Below, one piece after another: positions 38,332 to 46,743 of a stretch of DNA of 64,000 nucleotides. Below the pieces are notes generated by a model. It saw only the letters and a program-made list of their open reading frames with translations, did not search any database and had not been told where the DNA came from. How positions within the stretch are numbered: position 1 is the first letter of the stretch; every line of letters begins with the position of its first letter. The position numbers were made by a program, and so were the translations under genes. Source of the DNA: Rouxiella silvae (GTDB lineage Bacteria > Pseudomonadota > Gammaproteobacteria > Enterobacterales > Enterobacteriaceae); contig NZ_MRWD01000014.1 of assembly GCF_002093625.1 (NCBI RefSeq), positions 30,305-94,304 on the forward strand, written 5' to 3'.

Positions 38332-39386
38332 GCGAGCCGCTGAAACCGCGTATCAATTTCGAACAAACGATTAAAGCCGCTGAAGAGCCCACCCTGCGCG
38401 CGGCGCAAAGCTTTGAAGGCGCGCAGGCCGAAAACTTTTTGGCCGTCCCCGATGAAGACCCGTTATTGGCAGACGACGGTCAGGCGGAAGCGGTAGTGAG
38501 CCGTGCGTTAAAACCGCGCCGCAGCCTGTGGAGTAAAATGGTGCGCCTCGGGGGCGTGGTTTTTGCCGCAAGCGTGGTGGGACAGGGCATTCAGTGGGTG
38601 CATCAGGCCTGGATACAGCAGAACTGGATCGCACTAGGAGCCTGCACCGCGGGGGGGCTTGTGGTCGTTGCTGGGGTCGGCTCGGTACTGACTGAGTGGC
38701 GGCGTTTATACCGCCTGCGTCAGCGGGCCGACGAACGCGATACGGCAACTGACCTCCTGCACAGTCACGCGCAGGGTCAGGGCCGTGCTTTTTGTGAAAA
38801 ACTGGCACGGCAGGCAGGTTTGGACCAAAGCCACCCCGCGCTTCAACGCTGGCAAGCATCACTGCATGAAACCCACAGCGATCGTGAAGTGGTTGAGCTC
38901 TATGCCCGACTGGTTCAGCCGGTGCTGGACGGACAGGCACGGCGTGAAATCAGCCATTCTGCCGCCGAATCTGCGCTGATGATTGCCGTCAGCCCACTGG
39001 CTATTGTTGATATGGCCTTTATTGCCTGGCGCAACCTGCGACTGGTCAACCGCATTGCGTCGCTGTATGGCATTGAGCTGGGCTATTACAGCCGGATCCG
39101 GCTGTTTCGTTTGGTGTTGCTCAATATGGCTTTCGCCGGTGCCACAGAGCTGGTACGCGAAGTGGGAATGGACTGGATTTCTCAGGACTTGGCGGCGCGA
39201 CTTTCAGCTCGTGCGGCACAGGGCATCGGTGCCGGTTTACTGACCGCGCGTTTGGGAATTAAAACGATGGAACTCTGTCGTCCGCTGCCGTGGCTGGAAG
39301 GAGACAAACCGCGCTTGGGGGATTTTCGTACCGAGCTAATCGGTAAGTTGAAATCGACCATGACGAAAGCGAATAAGACTAAGTGA
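38328..39386 (+). CDS. ycjF: YcjF inner-membrane protein (DUF697)
   Basis: A 352-residue protein with a polar N-terminus, two close membrane helices (about residues 70-125: [14 protein letters not shown] and [17 protein letters not shown]) and a C-terminal DUF697 region. The C-terminal part ([20 protein letters not shown] onward to [14 protein letters not shown]) is almost identical to E. coli YcjF. It is a Psp regulon member translationally coupled to ycjX through ATGA. Function unknown. In E. coli tyrR follows; here the tRNA-Tyr/purU region follows on the other strand. Confidence 0.93.
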   Translation: MSEPLKPRINFEQTIKAAEEPTLRAAQSFEGAQAENFLAVPDEDPLLADDGQAEAVVSRALKPRRSLWSKMVRLGGVVFAASVVGQGIQWVHQAWIQQNWIALGACTAGGLVVVAGVGSVLTEWRRLYRLRQRADERDTATDLLHSHAQGQGRAFCEKLARQAGLDQSHPALQRWQASLHETHSDREVVELYARLVQPVLDGQARREISHSAAESALMIAVSPLAIVDMAFIAWRNLRLVNRIASLYGIELGYYSRIRLFRLVLLNMAFAGATELVREVGMDWISQDLAARLSARAAQGIGAGLLTARLGIKTMELCRPLPWLEGDKPRLGDFRTELIGKLKSTMTKANKTK

Positions 39387-39446
39387 GGATAACGCGGAAA
39401 AAATAATCAGGGATCGTTTAGATAAAGCAGGGATGCAACAGTGAGA

Positions 39447-39531
<85 letters not shown>

Positions 39532-39626
39532 ACGAAATTCGTGGATTTCTCATTACTCATAAAACACGACAATTACTGCATTTTTTCGTTCACCTGCCGC
39601 GTGGCTTGTCGCGGTAAGCGGGGCGC

Positions 39627-39654
39627 ATCATATCAAATGAAATGCTGCTGTAAA
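39627..39654 (-). promoter_or_regulatory. tyrT promoter with stringent discriminator
   Basis: On the minus strand TTTACA (39654-39649) and TATGAT (39632-39627) are 16 bases apart, followed by the GC-rich discriminator GCGCCCCGC. This is almost the E. coli tyrT promoter, a standard case of ppGpp-repressed stable RNA transcription. Confidence 0.88.
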
Positions 39655-39746
39655 GTCTTGAAACGCACAAATTAGGTTGAATGCTTTTTTTTTGCGCTGG
39701 CGGACGTTTTACTGAACAAAATCAGCCGCCAGCGTTCATTTTCTGC

Positions 39747-40595
39747 TTACAAAATAACCGTGCGATTGCCGTATACAAATACGCGCTGTGCCAGCACTTT
39801 ATAGATAGCGCGGCTCAGTACATTTTTCTCTACGTCACGTCCTGCACGCATCATATCGTCTGCGGTATAGGTGTGGTCGACGTGAATAACGTCCTGCATG
39901 ATAATTGGACCTTCATCCAGACTGTCATTTACGTAGTGCGCCGTGGCGCCAATAATTTTCACGCCGCGTTCATAGGCCTGATGATAAGGACGGGCACCAA
40001 TAAACGCCGGCAGGAACGAGTGGTGAATATTAATCACCTGATGAGGATAGTGCTGAACGAAGCCCGGCGTCAGTACGCGCATATACTTCGCCAGAACCAC
40101 GTAATCCGGCTGATACTTGTCAATCTGTTCCATCATTGCGCTGTCGTGCTGTTCGCGGGTCAGACCTTCATGGCTCACCAGATGGAAAGGAATATCGAAG
40201 CGTTCAACCAGCGTCTTCAATGTTTCATGATTACCAATCACGGCGGCAATCTCCACGTCCAGCCCGCCGTATACTGATTTCATCAGCAGGTCGCCCAGAC
40301 AGTGCGCTTCTTTTGTCACCAAAATAACGATACGGCGGCGGTCGGTACTTTGCAGCTCACGGACCGAGCCTTTTGGTAACGCGCTGTCGAGATCGGCCAA
40401 CAGGGTCGTGTCGTTAAAAATGCCTTCAAGCTCGGTGCGCATAAAGAAGCGACCGGTGCGGTGATCGACATATTCATTGTTTTGAACGATATTCAGTTCA
40501 TGCTTGTAGCAAATATTGGTAATTTTCGCGATCAGGCCTTTCGCATCGGGGCAGATAGTGCGAAGAACTTTAGTTTGTATGTTGTGTTGTGACAT
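39747..40595 (-). CDS. purU: Formyltetrahydrofolate deformylase
   Basis: A 282-residue enzyme that hydrolyses 10-formyl-THF to THF and formate, balancing one-carbon units and feeding PurT. It has an N-terminal ACT domain (RTICPDAKGLIAKITNICY, about 1-85) and a formyltransferase-like domain with NIHHSFLPAF and the catalytic aspartate in NDSLDEGPIIMQD. Length matches E. coli (280). It lies upstream of tyrT on the same strand. Confidence 0.96.
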   Translation of the reverse strand: MSQHNIQTKVLRTICPDAKGLIAKITNICYKHELNIVQNNEYVDHRTGRFFMRTELEGIFNDTTLLADLDSALPKGSVRELQSTDRRRIVILVTKEAHCLGDLLMKSVYGGLDVEIAAVIGNHETLKTLVERFDIPFHLVSHEGLTREQHDSAMMEQIDKYQPDYVVLAKYMRVLTPGFVQHYPHQVINIHHSFLPAFIGARPYHQAYERGVKIIGATAHYVNDSLDEGPIIMQDVIHVDHTYTADDMMRAGRDVEKNVLSRAIYKVLAQRVFVYGNRTVIL

Positions 40596-40672
40596 TTGGA
40601 TCCTGTCTCCCCAATAGGGATCGGGGGGTAAATTAAGTTATCTGTCTATATTATGGGGCGCATTATGCCGTG

Positions 40673-41137
40673 TTATTGCGCGCAGCACTTCTTATATTTT
40701 TTGCCGGAACCGCAGGGACAAGGATCGTTTCGACCGGTCTGCGGTTTTATACCGTCTATATAATACCAGCGTTCATTGGCACGTAGAAAGCGTGAGCGTT
40801 CGTGAACAAGTACCACAGCAGACCCGTCACTGTCCTGATAACGCGCCGAGAATTCAACAAAACCTTCGTCGGCATTTTTACCGGCCGCAGTGGCGATAAC
40901 CTGTAGTCCTAACCATTGCGTTGACTCAAAACCTTCGAGCAGCGCGTGGCGAAAATCGGCGGCGTGGCAGTCGGGATGCCAGCTCGAAATCAGATAATCG
41001 GCATTTTTGGTCACATAAGCACTGTAGCGTGAGCGCATCAATACTTCAGGTGTGGCCGCGAGGCGTACACCGGTTATTGCCGGTTGGCAACATTGTTCAA
41101 ACTCTGACTCGCTGCCGCAGGGGCATAGTATTGTCAC
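40673..41137 (-). CDS. ychJ: YchJ-family SEC-C motif protein
   Basis: A 154-residue protein with zinc-binding SEC-C motifs at both ends: [14 protein letters not shown] at the N-terminus and [18 protein letters not shown] at the C-terminus, around a middle domain with [12 protein letters not shown]. Function unknown. The best start is GTG at 41137, because GGAG lies 5 bases before it and the length then agrees with E. coli (152); the ATG frame to 41161 adds eight residues without a site. Divergent from rssA. Confidence 0.9.
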   Translation of the reverse strand: MTILCPCGSESEFEQCCQPAITGVRLAATPEVLMRSRYSAYVTKNADYLISSWHPDCHAADFRHALLEGFESTQWLGLQVIATAAGKNADEGFVEFSARYQDSDGSAVVLVHERSRFLRANERWYYIDGIKPQTGRNDPCPCGSGKKYKKCCAQ

Positions 41138-41273
41138 ATTAACTCCAGTAGCTGACAGCACGCAGCGTGCACTTTTGAATGCAGAAGGGCGGTATGTTAC
41201 CTAACAATGTCACTCGGTGACAACGCGCAACCGGCAGCAAATCCTTTGTGATTAGGCAAAGATAGGAAAAATA

Positions 41274-42185
41274 ATGTCACGACAGTTAAAGATAGGCCTG
41301 GCTTTAGGGTCAGGAGCCGCAAAGGGTTGGGCACATATTGGCGTTATTAATGCCTTAGAAGAGTTGGGGATCAAAGTCGATATCGTTGCAGGATGCTCGG
41401 TTGGATCGATGGTGGGGGCTGCTTACGTGAGCGGCCGTCTGCCTGCTATGGAGGGTTGGGTACGTTCGTTTAGCTATTGGGACGTATTGCGGCTGATGGA
41501 TTTTTCGTGGCGTCGTGGCGGTTTACTGCGCGGTGAGCGAGTATTTAACGCCGTGTCGCAGCTTCTGCGTATCAGTGACTTTGAGCAGTGCAATCGTAAA
41601 TTTGGCGCGGTGGCTACTAATCTCAGTACCGGACGCGAGCTGTGGCTGACCAAGGGCGATTTGCATCAGGCGGTACGCGCCTCGTGCAGCATGCCGGGGC
41701 TGCTGGCACCGGTGTGGTTTAACGGCTATTGGCTGGTGGATGGTGCGGTGGTAAATCCCGTACCGGTATCACTCACGCGGGCAATGGGGGCCGATATTGT
41801 GATAGCGGTCGACCTACAGCACGACGCGCATTTAATGCAGCAGGAGCTGCTGTCGGTGCAGGCGAATCCCGACAATCTTGATGACGAAAAGGAGCTCAGC
41901 TGGCGCGATAAAATTCGTCAGAAGCTGGCTCGCCCGCCGACGCGGCAAAGTATTCTGGCACCGACGGCGATGGAAATCATGTCGACCTCAATTCAGGTGC
42001 TGGAGAACCGGTTAAAACGCTATCGCATGGCGGGCGATCCGCCGGACGTTATCCTGCAACCTTACTGTCCGCAAATCTCCACTCTCGATTTCCATCGTGC
42101 AGAAGAAGCGATAGAAGCAGGGCGCTTGGCGGTGGAAAAACAGATGGATCAGCTATTACCATTGATTAAAAACAATCAATTCTGA
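41274..42185 (+). CDS. rssA: Patatin-like phospholipase RssA
   Basis: A 303-residue patatin-fold protein with the oxyanion motif GSGAAKGWAHIG, the nucleophile GCSVGS (GxSxG, serine near 44) and the catalytic DGA in LVDGAVVNP, making a Ser-Asp dyad. The acyl substrate is not known. It is followed by rssB after 97 bases as in E. coli, where the two are co-transcribed. Confidence 0.94.
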   Translation: MSRQLKIGLALGSGAAKGWAHIGVINALEELGIKVDIVAGCSVGSMVGAAYVSGRLPAMEGWVRSFSYWDVLRLMDFSWRRGGLLRGERVFNAVSQLLRISDFEQCNRKFGAVATNLSTGRELWLTKGDLHQAVRASCSMPGLLAPVWFNGYWLVDGAVVNPVPVSLTRAMGADIVIAVDLQHDAHLMQQELLSVQANPDNLDDEKELSWRDKIRQKLARPPTRQSILAPTAMEIMSTSIQVLENRLKRYRMAGDPPDVILQPYCPQISTLDFHRAEEAIEAGRLAVEKQMDQLLPLIKNNQF

Positions 42186-42282
42186 ACGGCTTAGCAACAA
42201 ACGCGCGATATCTGATAATTCTGACGGGCAAAACTTTACTTTATAGGCCACTATTAGGGTTAAGAGATTTTGGGAGACCCTG

Positions 42283-43296
42283 ATGGACAAGCCACTTACA
42301 AGCAAGCACATTCTGATCGTCGAAGACGAAGCCGTTTTCCGGTCGGTACTCGCAGGCTATGTAAGTTCTCTGGGTGCCACTTTTACCGAGGCTGTTAATG
42401 GCCTCGAGGCCCTGTCTTTAGTCGAAGAGTTTCCGCCAGACTTAATCCTTTGTGACCTCGCGATGCCCGAAATGGGCGGCATAGAGTTTGTTGAAAACCT
42501 TCGCTTACAGGGCAACAAAACCCCGGTACTCGTTATTTCCGCCACCGACAAAATGACAGACGTTGCCACTATGCTGCGTCTGGGCGTCGAAGACGTGCTG
42601 CTTAAACCTGTTAAAGATCTTAATCGACTCAAAGATGCTCTGCTTACCAGCCTTTATCCAAAACTCTTCTCCTCGCAGGCGATGGACAAAAGTGACCTGA
42701 TTCAAGACTGGGAGGCGCTGTGCCGCAATCCGCACGAAGCTGCAAGGCTTTTGCAGGAACTGCAACCGCCAGTTCAGCAAACGCTGGCCCACTGTCGCAT
42801 CAATTATCGCCAGCTCACAATGGCTCAGCAGTCAGGTTTGGTGCTGGACATTGCCGCGCTGTCCTCCAAGGATCTCGGTTTCTACTGCCTGGACGTTACG
42901 CGCGCCAATGACAACGGCGTGCTTGCCGCCTTGCTGCTGCGTGCCATCTTCAACGGACTGCTGCGCGAGCACCTCAGTAATCAAAATCAGCGGCTACCCC
43001 AAATGTCGACCTTGCTCAAAGAGGTCAACCATTTGCTCAAACAGGCACGCCTTGAGGGACAATTTCCTCTGTTGATGGGCTATTACAACGCAGAACAAAA
43101 AAATCTAATACTGGTTTCAGCGGGATTGCATGCCAACATCAATACGGGGTCAAATCAGATTCAGCTTAGCAACGGTGTGCCGCTCGGTACGTTAGGCTCG
43201 TCCTATTCCAATCAGGTCAGCCAGCGTTGCGAAGCGTGGCAATGTCAGGTTTGGGGGGCCGGTGGGCGCCTGCGTTTGATGCTTTCTGCTGAATAA
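42283..43296 (+). CDS. rssB: Response regulator RssB (adaptor for RpoS proteolysis)
   Basis: A 337-residue protein with an N-terminal receiver domain (phospho-acceptor Asp58 in LILCDLAMPE, acidic pocket EDE at 14-16, Lys in VLLKPV) and a C-terminal degenerate PP2C-like domain (LDVTRANDNGVLAALLL). RssB delivers sigma-S to ClpXP in growing cells. The length equals E. coli RssB. Directly downstream, where galU and ugd would be expected, only a remnant of ugd is found. Confidence 0.95.
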   Translation: MDKPLTSKHILIVEDEAVFRSVLAGYVSSLGATFTEAVNGLEALSLVEEFPPDLILCDLAMPEMGGIEFVENLRLQGNKTPVLVISATDKMTDVATMLRLGVEDVLLKPVKDLNRLKDALLTSLYPKLFSSQAMDKSDLIQDWEALCRNPHEAARLLQELQPPVQQTLAHCRINYRQLTMAQQSGLVLDIAALSSKDLGFYCLDVTRANDNGVLAALLLRAIFNGLLREHLSNQNQRLPQMSTLLKEVNHLLKQARLEGQFPLLMGYYNAEQKNLILVSAGLHANINTGSNQIQLSNGVPLGTLGSSYSNQVSQRCEAWQCQVWGAGGRLRLMLSAE

Positions 43297-43514
43297 TTCT
43301 GCGGCTGTTATCTCACTGAGATGTCATTAGGAGTTGGCCAACATTGCCTTAAGCTGCGGTTATTTAGGACTATTTCCTAAGATTATTCTTATCTTCCCTT
43401 CACACGCTGCCGCATCTTCTACATCGCACGACCCTCTTAAACTGTTATACTGCTGCCCAATAATAGAGGCACCTACTCCGGGTTACTCCGGAAATAGCTG
43501 CACTTGCGCATTTA

Positions 43515-43718
43515 TGGAACAGCCTTGGGCGTCCACCGCGCTGATTAATTGTGCGGAATTGCAGGTTTCCGTACACCAAATTTCGATTTGATGAAAACCT
43601 CATTGAAGAACCCGGTTATTTTTGATGGCCGCAATTTGTATGATCCTAAGCGACTCGAAAAACGGGGTTTACCTATTATAGGATCGGCCGTTGCGCATCA
43701 GTGGATCCGGTATTGTAA
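43515..43718 (+). pseudogene. Decayed 3' remnant of a UDP-glucose 6-dehydrogenase gene (ugd)
   Basis: Codons from 43567 read FRTPNFDLMKTSLKN, then PVIFDGRNLYDPKRLEKRG, the conserved C-terminal substrate-binding end of UDP-glucose dehydrogenases. At 43663-43670 the frame shifts by one lost base; the next frame then reads GFTYYRIGR and stops at 43716-43718, which is the normal Ugd ending. Upstream, GCGCTGATT at 43538 followed by a corrupted copy of the usual VTEW region indicates further small indels. The rest of the gene is missing. It lies just before an epimerase gene that would use its product. Confidence 0.75.
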
Positions 43719-43727
43719 GGAGATGGC

Positions 43728-44735
43728 ATGAATTATTTAGTAACAGGTGCAGCAGGTTTCGTCGGTTATTTTGTTTCTTTGCGGTTGTTGGCCGAAGGTC
43801 ATCAGGTGACCGGTCTTGATAATCTTAATGGTTACTATGATGTCAATTTGAAATTGGCACGGGTACAGCAGCTGGAGGATAAACCGGGATTCAAGTTTGT
43901 TAAATTGGATCTTGCCGATCGTGATGGCATGACCGCACTTTTTGCCGAGAATAAGTTTGAGCGAGTAATACATTTAGCTGCACAGGCAGGCGTTCGCTAT
44001 TCAATCGATAACCCTCTGGCCTATGTGGATGCCAATTTAGTGGGTTTTGTTAACGTACTTGAAGGCTGTCGTCATAATAAAGTGCAGCATTTACTTTATG
44101 CTTCTTCAAGCTCCGTTTATGGAATGAACCGTAAGCAGCCATTTGATACGCAGGATAATGTAGACCACCCGATTTCACTTTATGCGGCGACTAAAAAAGC
44201 TAACGAGTTAATGGCCCATACTTATTCACACCTGTACGGATTGCCAACAACCGGAATGCGCTTCTTTACGGTTTATGGTCCTTGGGGACGCCCGGATATG
44301 GCGCTCTTCAAGTTTACGAAGGCGATTATTGCAGATCAAAGTATCGACGTTTATAACCACGGGGAAATGCGCCGAGATTTTACTTATGTCGAAGACGTTG
44401 CCGAGTCTGTAATGCGTCTGCAGAATATTATTCCACAGGCCCAGCCAGATTGGACTGTAGAGACCGGTAATGGCTCGCAGAGCTCCGCGCCTTATGTTCT
44501 ATATAACATAGGTAATAGCAATCCTATCAAGCTGATGACTTATATAGAGGCGCTGGAAGACGCTTTGGGCGTTGAGGCGAAGAAAAATATGATGCCAATG
44601 CAGCCAGGTGACGTCCACGAGACCAGTTCTGACAGTACGCCGCTGTATAACGCCACCGGCTTTAAACCACAGACGTCGGTTAAAGAGGGCGTGAAAAAGT
44701 TTGTAGACTGGTATAAAGATTATTATCAGTGTTAA
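43728..44735 (+). CDS. NAD-dependent epimerase, UDP-glucuronate 4-epimerase type
   Basis: A 335-residue extended SDR. It has the NAD motif GAAGFVG near residue 7, the catalytic YAATKKANE (YxxxK) near 148, and SSSSVYG for the serine/threonine of the triad. Length and the segment GMRFFTVYGPWGRPDMALFKF identify the UDP-glucuronate 4-epimerase group, which makes UDP-galacturonate for lipopolysaccharide or capsule. An AAGGAG site overlaps the end of the ugd remnant. With ugd broken here, its substrate must come from another gene copy, if one exists. Confidence 0.87.
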   Translation: MNYLVTGAAGFVGYFVSLRLLAEGHQVTGLDNLNGYYDVNLKLARVQQLEDKPGFKFVKLDLADRDGMTALFAENKFERVIHLAAQAGVRYSIDNPLAYVDANLVGFVNVLEGCRHNKVQHLLYASSSSVYGMNRKQPFDTQDNVDHPISLYAATKKANELMAHTYSHLYGLPTTGMRFFTVYGPWGRPDMALFKFTKAIIADQSIDVYNHGEMRRDFTYVEDVAESVMRLQNIIPQAQPDWTVETGNGSQSSAPYVLYNIGNSNPIKLMTYIEALEDALGVEAKKNMMPMQPGDVHETSSDSTPLYNATGFKPQTSVKEGVKKFVDWYKDYYQC

Positions 44736-44764
44736 AAGCACTCGATAAAAGTGCGGGATAAATG

Positions 44765-44788
44765 AGGCTGCTGATGCGGCCTTTTTTT
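44765..44788 (+). terminator. Terminator of the epimerase gene
   Basis: AGGCTGC pairs with GCGGCCT around TGAT (44765-44782, one G-T pair), followed by seven T. Confidence 0.75.
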
Positions 44789-44871
44789 ATGACTGAGGTT
44801 TAACTCGGGATATGCCGTAGGATAAACAAAGGCGACTAATTATTGTTCATTGCGGGCTTATAGACGACGTT

Positions 44872-44902
44872 AATAAAAAGCCACCGCGCTAGCGGTGGCT
44901 TT
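44872..44902 (-). terminator. Terminator of hns
   Basis: AAAGCCACCGC (44877-44887) pairs with GCGGTGGCTTT (44892-44902) around GCTA; the A tract on the left gives a T run in the hns direction. Confidence 0.88.
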
Positions 44903-44940
44903 GTAAAACATTTTTGAGACTGATGCACAGCCGAGCAAAA

Positions 44941-45345
44941 TTACAGCAGGAAATCATCCAGCTGTTTGCCGTCGTCGATTGCTTTCTTGATTACAGCAGG
45001 AGTACGACCCTGGCCAGTCCAAGTTTTGCTTTCGCCATTCTCGTCGATGTATTTGTATTTAGCAGGACGTGCAGCACGCTTGGTTTTGCCCGTTGCTTTA
45101 GTTGCAGCCATAGTCTGCAGCAATTCATTTGGATCGATACCGTCAGCGATCAGCATTTCACGGTATTGTTGCAGTTTACGAGTGCGCTCTTCAATTTCAG
45201 CCGCTGCCTGAGTATCTTCTTCACGGCGCTCATTAACAACAACTTCTAATTTCTCTAGCATTTCTTCAAGAGTTTCCAGAGTACATTCACGAGCCTGGGC
45301 GCGGAGGGTACGGATGTTGTTCAGGATTTTTAATGCTTCGCTCAT
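44941..45345 (-). CDS. hns: DNA-binding global silencer H-NS
   Basis: A 134-residue nucleoid protein. It has the N-terminal dimerisation domain ([20 protein letters not shown]), a coiled-coil linker region (about 25-80) and the C-terminal AT-hook-like DNA-binding domain with TWTGQGRTP, the core that enters the minor groove. Near identical to E. coli H-NS (137). It silences AT-rich and foreign DNA and competes with SlyA, also encoded here. Its neighbour tdk diverges, as in E. coli. Confidence 0.97.
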   Translation of the reverse strand: MSEALKILNNIRTLRAQARECTLETLEEMLEKLEVVVNERREEDTQAAAEIEERTRKLQQYREMLIADGIDPNELLQTMAATKATGKTKRAARPAKYKYIDENGESKTWTGQGRTPAVIKKAIDDGKQLDDFLL

Positions 45346-46040
45346 TATACTAGTCTCAATTTAAATTGGTGGGGGGCGTTGCGGTAATAATAGAATGCTC
45401 TTCTGTATTCTGCAATAGCCAATTTGTTATGTTGACGCGAATTTACCATTTATTAGCAATAATATTTTTTGCTGCTACAAATATAAGCGCGATAGCAGGC
45501 CTATTAAAGTTATGACTATAAGGCAAATTGATTAGCGCTTTGTGCGCTGCGGCGCCGGTTTTTAATCGCCTCTTTTATAACCTTGGGGCGAGGTAACAAA
45601 TATCAATAGGCCTTACGTATAACTGGTGAGGCCGCAACATCGTTAGAGCTTATCCATTTTAGCTATATGTGCTTTAGGCCAGCAGATAAAGGCGAGAAGC
45701 ATAACAGCAGTGTTTATAACTTCCGAAAAAGAGTAAGGCTTTATTTATTGATTCACACAGTTTGTTTTTGTGATCTGATGCTAGTTTTTCAAGCATCATT
45801 AACTAATTAGGACAAAGAGTAATATCGCATTCTGATTGTAAGCAGCTGTAATTTCGGCCACCTTTATTGACATCCGACTTGCCCCTTTTAAACCCGAAAT
45901 TTAAACGCCAGCTATACAAAGACTCTGTATGCAACCTGCGGATTGGTGGATGCCCCGTTGCCAATAGGTCAAGGCTGTGTGATACAATTGAAAGCAAGAG
46001 GCGTTATCGGAATTCTTTATACTGTTGGAGTTACGGGCTC
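45346..46040. other. Long AT-rich divergent region between hns and tdk
   Basis: Almost 700 bases without a convincing ORF. It should hold the autoregulated hns promoter and the tdk promoter (TATACT at 46019-46024 is a -10 candidate). I see no tRNA, repeat family or small RNA signature. Confidence 0.5.
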
Positions 46041-46628
46041 ATGGCTCAACTTTATTTTTATTATTCAGCGATGAATGCTGGAAAATCTACATCTTTGTTA
46101 CAATCTTCATATAATTACCAAGAGCGGGGGATGCGCACTTTAGTTCTAACGGCAGAGCTCGACAACCGCTTTGGCATTGGCAAGGTCACCTCACGTATCG
46201 GATTATCTTCCGGCGCCGTGCTTTATAAAGCTGACACAGACTTACTCAACCTGATTGCAGAAGAACATAATGCGCAAACGTTACACTGTGTGTTAATTGA
46301 TGAAAGCCAGTTTCTAACTCGGCAACAGGTTGAGCAGCTTACTGATGTCGTAGACCAGCTTGATATCCCGGTATTGTGTTATGGCCTGCGGACTGATTTT
46401 CGCGGTGAGCTTTTTAAAGGCAGCCAATATTTACTGGCCTGGGCAGATAAGTTGGTTGAGCTTAAAACTATCTGCCACTGCGGGCGCAAGGCAAACCAGA
46501 CTCTCAGACTCGATGAGCAGGGCCGAGCCCTCCACGATGGCGCACAGGTGGTTATAGGTGGTAATGAGCGCTATGTTTCCGTCTGCCGTAAACATTATAA
46601 AGAAGCGATGGCACAGGACAGGGATTAG
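46041..46628 (+). CDS. tdk: Thymidine kinase
   Basis: A 195-residue type II thymidine kinase for pyrimidine salvage. It has the P-loop [13 protein letters not shown] near residue 9, the DESQF Walker B/catalytic glutamate, the lasso loop [12 protein letters not shown] and zinc-binding cysteines in CHCGRKA and a later C. It is about ten residues shorter at the C-terminus than E. coli Tdk (205). The start at 46041 is set by the conserved [14 protein letters not shown]; the open frame to 45867 is non-coding. Confidence 0.96.
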   Translation: MAQLYFYYSAMNAGKSTSLLQSSYNYQERGMRTLVLTAELDNRFGIGKVTSRIGLSSGAVLYKADTDLLNLIAEEHNAQTLHCVLIDESQFLTRQQVEQLTDVVDQLDIPVLCYGLRTDFRGELFKGSQYLLAWADKLVELKTICHCGRKANQTLRLDEQGRALHDGAQVVIGGNERYVSVCRKHYKEAMAQDRD

Positions 46629-46691
46629 CAGTAGAAAATTTCTTGCCGATGGACGTTGGTATAAACATTAATGTGCTTAATGTTTCAAGTA

Positions 46692-46724
46692 TAAAAAAAC
46701 CCGCCGATTGGCGGGTTTTGTTTT
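46692..46724. terminator. Bidirectional terminator between tdk and adhE
   Basis: CCCGCC/GGCGGG (46700-46715) with loop GATT, flanked by seven A and by TTTTGTTTT. Confidence 0.88.
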
Positions 46725-46743
46725 ATTCATCCGTTGATGAAAA

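Noticed and set aside
43334..43591. 85-residue frame between rssB and the epimerase
   Set aside because: Low-complexity translation over the decayed ugd region in the wrong frame.
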